A DNA stretch of 10,206 bases. Origin: Firmicutes bacterium UBA911 (lineage in GTDB: Bacteria > Bacillota > Desulfotomaculia > Desulfotomaculales > Desulforudaceae). Numbering within the stretch: position 1 is the stretch's first letter; each line of letters opens with the position of its first letter. Positions 6,294 through 10,206 of this stretch are shown here, piece by piece. The stretch is taken from NCBI GenBank assembly GCA_002294005.1, contig DBEH01000041.1, positions 1-10,206 on the forward strand. The letters run 5' to 3'. The notes beneath the pieces are model-generated. The model was not told where the DNA came from. It saw nothing but the letters and a program-made list of their open reading frames with translations, and ran no database searches. The position numbers and the translations under genes were made by a program.

Positions 6294-7178
6294 CTACATC
6301 TGCTGCAGGCGGCGGATCCGGTCGTCCAGGTCGGGATGGCTGGAGAACAGCTGGGCCAGGGAGCTCTTCGGCTTCCCCCCGCTGATCTTCATGGTCTGCA
6401 GCGCCTGCTGCTCTGTGTCCACCAACTCCACGTTCTTTTTCAGCGCGGTGAGGGCCCGGATCATCTTCTCCTTGCCGGCCAGCTTGGCCCCGCCGCCGTC
6501 GGCGCGGTACTCCCGGTGCCGGGAGAAGGCCAGCACGGCGATGCTGCCCAGGATCGAAAACAGGATCTGGAAGACGATGATGGCCACGATATGGACGATG
6601 TGGGCAATCTCGCTCCGCACCGTGCTGGCGATGGCGTGGGCGATGATCCGGGACAGGAACACCACAAAGGTGTTGATCACGCCCTGGACCAAGGCCATGG
6701 TGACCATGTCGCCGTTGGCGACGTGCGCCACCTCGTGCGCGATGACCCCTTCCACCGCGTCCTGGTCCATCCGCCCCAGCAGGCCCGTCGAAACGGCCAC
6801 CAGGGCTTTATTTCTGGTGGGACCGGTGGCGAAAGCGTTCACTTCCGGCGATTGGTAAGTCCCCACTTCGGGCATCACCTTCAGGCCGGCCCGGCGGGAC
6901 ATCTCGTGCACCATTTCCACCAACCGGCGTTCCTGGCCCGTGAGGTTACCCCGGGATTCCAGCACGCGCACCCCCACCATCTGTTTCGCCATCCACCGGG
7001 AGAGCGCCAAGGAAATAAAGGCGCCGGAAAAGCCGATGACCGCGGCAAACACCAGCAGGCTGGCGTAGTTGATGCCCTGCCCTTCCACATAGCGGTTCAC
7101 ACCGAGCGCACTGGTGACAATGATGATTGTGGTCAGCACCAGTAAGTTGACTAGCAGGAACAGTCCGATGCGCTTCAT
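6294..7178 (-). CDS. htpX: Membrane zinc metalloprotease HtpX (M48B)
   Basis: A 294-residue protease of the cytoplasmic membrane that cuts misfolded or surplus membrane proteins, in partnership with FtsH in the species studied. Zinc site HEVAH (H148, E149, H152) and third ligand E223 in SRHREYRAD are intact. Hydrophobic spans lie near 4-23, 38-58, 168-190 and 200-222, with the active site on the cytoplasmic side by family. The motif TGPTRNKALVAVSTGLL (118-134) is typical. Length equals that of E. coli HtpX. The ATG at 7178 is chosen because AAAGGAGGTG lies 6 nt upstream; an in-frame start 12 codons earlier lacks this. Monocistronic, with its own terminator. No CIRCE or other heat-shock operator is visible. 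Confidence 0.95.
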   Translation of the reverse strand: MKRIGLFLLVNLLVLTTIIIVTSALGVNRYVEGQGINYASLLVFAAVIGFSGAFISLALSRWMAKQMVGVRVLESRGNLTGQERRLVEMVHEMSRRAGLKVMPEVGTYQSPEVNAFATGPTRNKALVAVSTGLLGRMDQDAVEGVIAHEVAHVANGDMVTMALVQGVINTFVVFLSRIIAHAIASTVRSEIAHIVHIVAIIVFQILFSILGSIAVLAFSRHREYRADGGGAKLAGKEKMIRALTALKKNVELVDTEQQALQTMKISGGKPKSSLAQLFSSHPDLDDRIRRLQQM

Positions 7179-7227
7179 CACAACACCTCCTTTCCCTGCC
7201 TGTTTGCCTGTCATTTGATATTATGGC

Positions 7228-7256
7228 CTATAACCGGTTCCTGATCAAGTCGGCAA
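7228..7256 (-). promoter_or_regulatory. Candidate htpX promoter
   Basis: On the minus strand TTGCCG (7251-7256), 17 nt, TTATAG (7228-7233), about 50 nt before the htpX start. An alternative is TTGATC with a nearby TAATAT at wider spacing. The region holds overlapping AT-rich hexamers, so the exact pair is uncertain. Confidence 0.4.
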
Positions 7257-7332
7257 AAGCGGATTTCCAGACAGTAACCCGGCTGAAATCGCTTGGCACT
7301 CGGGGTCGCGCATCCCGGCCCGGATGTTTTTG

Positions 7333-7341
7333 TGGTAAAAT
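7333..7341 (+). promoter_or_regulatory. Candidate extended -10 promoter of the YkgJ-type gene
   Basis: TGG directly followed by TAAAAT (7336-7341) gives an extended -10 element. There is no recognisable -35. The expected transcript start is about 105 nt before the ATG at 7454. Confidence 0.35.
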
Positions 7342-7453
7342 CCCCGTGGGAAACAACACCGGCAAAAGGGTGAAGCCTGCGGACTGGCATCACGGGCTTC
7401 CAGATATCACTTTAGATTCGGGTTCTTGGTCGCACGGAGGTGATCCGGGGAAG

Positions 7454-8119
7454 ATGCCCGGTTTTCCCAGAGACGGCTGCATACGCTGCGGCACGTGCTG
7501 CCTGAAGGGCGGACCCACCCTCCATCATGAGGACAAAAAGCTCCTTTTGAATGGTCACGCCGGGTACGAACACCTGGTCACCATCAGGAAGGGCGAGGTG
7601 GTGTTCGACCCCGCCCTGGGCGCCCCGCGGCCGGCCGGACAGGAACTCGTCAAGGTGCGCGGCAAGGGAAACGGGTGGTCCTGCTGCCTTTTTGACGAAA
7701 AGAGTTCCGCCTGCAGGGTCTATGAGCACCGGTTCCTGGAATGCCGCCTGTTGAAATGTTGGGACCCCGCCGATTTGGTGGCCGTGATCGGCGTGCACAC
7801 CATTGCGCGCACCGACGTCATCAATCCCGGGGACCCGGTCCAGCAGGTCATCATGGCGCACGAAAAGGAATGCCCTCCCGACGAAGTGCGGATATTGATC
7901 GGCGGCCTCTCCCGCGGGGAAGACCGGACAAAGACCCTCGCCGCCCTCACCCGGCTGGTCCGCAGAGATTTGGCCGTCCGCCACTACGCCAGAACCGAAA
8001 TGGGACTCCGGGCGGAGCATGAATACTTCATCTTCGGCCGCCCCCTGCCCAGGATTCTGGCCTCCCACGGCATTATGATCCACAAGAGGACCGCGGGAAA
8101 CCGGCCGGGGGAGGTTTGA
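7454..8119 (+). CDS. YkgJ-family Cys-cluster (Zn/Fe-chelating) protein
   Basis: A 221-residue soluble protein of the YkgJ group, small proteins with a conserved cysteine cluster thought to bind Fe-S or zinc; no enzyme activity is established. Visible cysteines: C9, C12, C15, C16 (CIRCGTCC), C77, C78, C87, C97 and C102 in SCCLF...ACRVYEHRFLECRLLKCWDP. The spacing matches the family pattern CxxCGxCC then CxxY-E-x-R-P/F-xxC. The C-terminal third (about 130-221) lacks Cys and looks helical; I have no function for it. The ATG at 7454 is preceded by GGAGGTGATC (7436-7445), a ten-base match to the 16S 3' end though somewhat far; the frame upstream does not look coding. Its stop lies 5 nt before the start of a HAD phosphatase stump, so the two were once an operon. 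Confidence 0.85.
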   Translation: MPGFPRDGCIRCGTCCLKGGPTLHHEDKKLLLNGHAGYEHLVTIRKGEVVFDPALGAPRPAGQELVKVRGKGNGWSCCLFDEKSSACRVYEHRFLECRLLKCWDPADLVAVIGVHTIARTDVINPGDPVQQVIMAHEKECPPDEVRILIGGLSRGEDRTKTLAALTRLVRRDLAVRHYARTEMGLRAEHEYFIFGRPLPRILASHGIMIHKRTAGNRPGEV

Positions 8120-8124
8120 AGGTT

Positions 8125-8208
8125 TTGACCTTGAGAGCCGTGCTTTTTGACCTTGACGGAACGTTGATCAATACGATCCCCTTGGTTGATTTGCATCGTA
8201 ACGCTTGA
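8125..8208 (+). pseudogene. HAD-superfamily phosphatase, N-terminal stump
   Basis: Reading from TTG 8125 (or TTG 8131), the frame gives MTLRAVLFDLDGTLINTIPLV and then six unrelated residues and a TGA at 8206. AVLFDLDGTL is HAD motif I, with the nucleophile and acid Asp pair, as found at the start of phosphoglycolate-phosphatase-like and pyrophosphatase-like HAD-IA enzymes, normally 210-230 residues. The cap domain and motifs II-IV are absent in all frames downstream. GGAGG (8110-8114) sits 10 nt before TTG 8125, inside the end of the YkgJ-type gene, so translation coupling was intact. The break is near 8188. It could make only a 27-residue peptide and is judged non-functional. Confidence 0.8.
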
Positions 8209-8319
8209 CCCGCCGTCCTTACGGCGATATGATTGTTCCAGCAGGATATCAGCCCATTCTTTCCATAGACTCTCAAAAGAAGCCTCTCCTTGATAAAATG
8301 ACTGTGTCTTCCTGACCAT
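8188..8319 (-). other. Coding-like fragment opposite the HAD stump, family unknown
   Basis: On the minus strand, the frame from ATG 8319 reads MVRKTQSFYQGEASFESLW and then KEWADILLEQSYRRKDGG, a soluble, helix-like composition unlike random GC-rich translation. The frame stays open upstream through GFQAGCTGHCA to at least 8400. It stops looking coding near 8190, where the HAD stump begins on the other strand. There is no ribosome binding site at 8319. I could not name a family. It may be the tail or head of an inserted gene, or chance. Codon use is more AT-rich than in the neighbouring genes. Confidence 0.25.
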
Positions 8320-8426
8320 AGCACAGTGGCCGGTGCAGCCTGCTTGAAAACCTTTGGCCAGAGGGTTCGGGTGCGCTGGAGCGGCAGGGAAAGCCGGTCC
8401 CGCGGTGTTTTTAAGGGGGGGAATGT
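8209..8426. other. Scar region between the HAD stump and the cyclase gene
   Basis: Apart from the minus-strand coding-like fragment, I see no gene. The plus strand is full of stops. The first part is AT-richer than its surroundings. Just before the cyclase start lies a run of seven G (about 8415-8421), which acts as its ribosome binding site. No clear promoter with both boxes could be assigned for the cyclase. Confidence 0.4.
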
Positions 8427-9743
8427 GTGAATACCGGTGTCCCGGTCGGTTTTGTCACCCTCTTTAGTGTGGACAAAAGCACCGTGGAAGCTGTGACCAA
8501 TGCGCTCGACCACGGTTCATCCTGCCTTCAGATTACCGGCAACCAGGCCGCGTTGGCCCGAACTTGCACCAGAATTCCTCCGGATCTGCTGATTATCGAT
8601 TCTCCCGCCGACGTTTCGGACACAGCCGCTTTGGCCCGGCTCATAGGAAATATCTCGCCACTTCCGTCCGTCTTGCTTTTGGTTCCCGGCGAATCGGACG
8701 CGGACACCATACAATGGCTGAAGCTGTTTCGGGGAACCGAAGCTTTGCGGAAACCCGTTTCGGCTTTTGAGCTCCGTGAGCGCGCCGGCTCCCTGCTCTC
8801 AGCGAGGAAGCCGCCGGGTCATCCGGAAACGGTCCCCGCGCCGGACCACCGGTCCCGCGTGCTGGTGGTCGAGGACAGCCGGCTGCAGATGAAGGTGCTC
8901 CTGGACTACCTGGAAGGTCAGGACGTGGACATAATCACCGCGTCCGACGGCCTGGAAGCCCTGGATACCGTCCAGGAGGTCGTCCCCGACCTGGTGTTGC
9001 TTGATGTGGTTCTACCGGGGATGGACGGCTTTGAGGTCTGCCGGCGGCTCAAGTTATCACCTGATACCGCTCAAGTGCCGGTGATCATCATCACCAGCCT
9101 CCGCAACCAAGAGGACAAGTTGGAGGCCCTCCGCTGCGGCGCCGACGACTTTTTGACCAAGCCCATCGACCGCCGGGAATTGATGTTGAAGACCGGCAGC
9201 CTTCTAAGACGCCGGCAACAGTTGGCCGAGCTCACCAGTGAGGCCTGCCGGGACCCGCTCACCGGTTTGTTCAACCGCAGATATCTGAATTTCGCCCTGG
9301 AAAGGGAAATCACGGTTGCCGCCGGCGGCAACGCCCCCCTGTCCCTGATCATCTTGGATGTGGATTACTTCAAGACCTACAACGACGAAAACGGGCACCC
9401 CGCGGGGGACGAGGTGCTGAAAACGACCGGTTCAATTCTGACCTCCACGCTGAGAAAATGCGACATTGTCGCCCGTTACGGCGGAGAGGAATTCCTGGTC
9501 GTTCTCCCTAACACCGGCACGGAAGGATCGTCCCGGGTGGCCGAAAAGGTCCGGCGAGCGGTGGAGGAATACCCCTTTCCCAACGGGGACGGGCAGCCCG
9601 GAGGAAGACTTACCGTCAGCCTCGGTGCGGCTTGCTTCCCGGAACACTCCCGCAACGCTGCCGAACTGGTTGACCTCGCCGACAAGGCCATGTACAGAGC
9701 CAAGCAGGAAGGCCGGAACACCTTCCGGATGCATGGGGCGTAG
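8427..9743 (+). CDS. Two-REC diguanylate cyclase response regulator (PleD-like)
   Basis: A 438-residue cytoplasmic protein that makes c-di-GMP from two GTP. Parts: REC 1 (about 7-125), degenerate: the putative acceptor D58 and K109-P110 remain, but the acidic pair after the first strand is reduced to a lone D16; linker (126-142); REC 2 (143-262), complete: E149/D150, acceptor D193, T223/S224, K245-P246; GGDEF domain (about 270-435) with DPLTGLFNRR, metal residue D311 in DVDYFK, and GGEEF (352-356). An inhibitory I-site RKCD (343-346) lies five residues before GGEEF, so product feedback is expected. The REC-REC-GGDEF order matches Caulobacter PleD. Start is GTG 8427 behind a poly-G site, since an in-frame stop precedes it. 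The kinase that phosphorylates D193 is not identified; the orphan kinase at 3766 is one candidate by proximity only. Confidence 0.93.
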   Translation: MNTGVPVGFVTLFSVDKSTVEAVTNALDHGSSCLQITGNQAALARTCTRIPPDLLIIDSPADVSDTAALARLIGNISPLPSVLLLVPGESDADTIQWLKLFRGTEALRKPVSAFELRERAGSLLSARKPPGHPETVPAPDHRSRVLVVEDSRLQMKVLLDYLEGQDVDIITASDGLEALDTVQEVVPDLVLLDVVLPGMDGFEVCRRLKLSPDTAQVPVIIITSLRNQEDKLEALRCGADDFLTKPIDRRELMLKTGSLLRRRQQLAELTSEACRDPLTGLFNRRYLNFALEREITVAAGGNAPLSLIILDVDYFKTYNDENGHPAGDEVLKTTGSILTSTLRKCDIVARYGGEEFLVVLPNTGTEGSSRVAEKVRRAVEEYPFPNGDGQPGGRLTVSLGAACFPEHSRNAAELVDLADKAMYRAKQEGRNTFRMHGA

Positions 9744-9913
9744 AAACGGCGTTCGAAGACAGGTATCAATCCAACCCCCGGGCCCGATGGAGAGGCTGCC
9801 AACCGGCGGCCCGCAGAGAAAACCCCCTTGGGCAACGGCCTACCCGGACGCGCTTAGGGGGGTCTTGAGGCGTCTTTTGGAAAAAGGACGGGGGGCCTAC
9901 CCCGTTCTGCCAG
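9744..9913. other. Convergent intergenic region
   Basis: Between the cyclase stop and the stop of the opposing small membrane gene. GGCCTACCC occurs twice (about 9837 and 9894). A hairpin on the minus side is listed separately. I see no clear terminator for the cyclase and no gene. Confidence 0.5.
9881..9905 (-). terminator. Likely terminator of the 55-residue gene
   Basis: On the minus strand ACGGGG (9900-9905), loop TAGGCC, CCCCGT (9888-9893), then CC and TTTTT (9881-9885), about 9 nt past the stop codon. Short stem but GC-rich with a U-tract. Confidence 0.55.
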
Positions 9914-10081
9914 TTATGATTCCCCTTGAGTCAGGGCACTGTTGATCCCGATTCCAAGAGCCAACAGCCCGGAAAGAAACGTCATCACCGTCACAATTCC
10001 CATGAAACTGTAGGTGCTAAACACGCCGAACATAAAAAAGGACACGACCATCAGAACAATGCCGATCCCCAACGGAACCAT
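9914..10081 (-). CDS. 55-residue two-span membrane protein, unknown function
   Basis: I do not recognise a family. Span one is at about 3-20, a short polar turn FSTYS (21-25), span two at about 27-48, and the tail is NSALTQGES. This suits a membrane hairpin with little outside the bilayer. The ATG at 10081 is chosen because GAGGAGGGG lies 7 nt upstream and a near-consensus promoter lies further up; the longer frame from 10204 would run through that promoter. It is monocistronic with its own terminator. Its shape resembles the 59-residue protein at 3459, but I see no sequence similarity that would make them one family. Confidence 0.75.
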   Translation of the reverse strand: MVPLGIGIVLMVVSFFMFGVFSTYSFMGIVTVMTFLSGLLALGIGINSALTQGES

Positions 10082-10148
10082 AACCGAACCCCTCCTCAAG
10101 CCGAAACACAAACTCGGGCGCACCCTGCTGCGTCGGCCTCTTTTAGCC

Positions 10149-10177
10149 AATATAAACAATCCAAGTCCTTGTGTCAA
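10149..10177 (-). promoter_or_regulatory. Near-consensus sigma-A promoter of the 55-residue gene
   Basis: On the minus strand TTGACA (10172-10177), exactly 17 nt, TATATT (10149-10154). A second TTGACA lies 27 nt further upstream (10199-10204). The expected leader is about 60 nt. Such a strong promoter suggests abundant expression of a tiny protein. Confidence 0.75.
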
Positions 10178-10206
10178 TACCTCGGCCTTTTGCGTCCGTG
10201 TCAAGA

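Noticed and set aside
6222..7145. 307-residue plus-strand frame opposite htpX, with AAGGAGG 8 nt before its TTG
   Set aside because: The AAGGAGG is one arm of the htpX terminator, and the rest is antisense to htpX with a His/Gln-rich shadow composition.
8073..8513. 146-residue minus-strand frame across the scar region
   Set aside because: It overlaps the real cyclase start and uses a different frame from the coding-like minus-strand fragment; its composition looks random.

Overview
The window reads as chromosomal DNA of a GC-rich, Gram-positive-type anaerobe. A Peptococcaceae-like Firmicute (the Desulfotomaculum / Pelotomaculum / Desulforudis group) is my best guess. The signs are strong AGGAGG-type ribosome binding sites that match the 16S 3' end, TTGACA/TATATT sigma-A promoters, GTG and TTG starts, and a soluble PAS kinase with a Cys-rich PAS domain. 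This is inference from style, not a species call. I see no rRNA, tRNA, CRISPR array, phage module or complete mobile element.

Left part (1-3311, minus strand): an AT-rich, gene-free edge with two near-identical direct repeats. Then come rlmD-like 23S rRNA m5U methyltransferase, a FetB-type ABC permease and a FetA-type ATPase. Transcription runs right to left from a good promoter at 3282-3311. The ATPase and permease overlap or nearly abut and form one exporter; the methyltransferase follows after about 100 nt.

Middle (3312-6081, plus strand): a palindrome plus a 13-nt tandem repeat, a 59-residue membrane hairpin protein, a cytoplasmic two-PAS histidine kinase with no adjacent response regulator, a 420-nt gene-free leader, and a 64-residue single-span membrane protein closed by a textbook terminator.

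Right part (6082-10206): htpX on the minus strand with its own terminator; divergently, a YkgJ-type Cys-cluster protein. Directly behind that lies a 27-codon stump of a HAD phosphatase, cut off after its DxDGT motif and followed by sequence that looks coding on the opposite strand, so this is a rearrangement scar. Next come a REC-REC-GGDEF diguanylate cyclase and a convergent 55-residue two-span membrane protein with a near-consensus promoter.

Most of the window is ordinary housekeeping, stress and signalling genes. The spots that deserve attention are the HAD scar (8125-8426), the repeats at 64-114 and 3341-3375, the leader at 5413-5832, and the three unannotated small membrane proteins. I found no convincing new multi-gene system.
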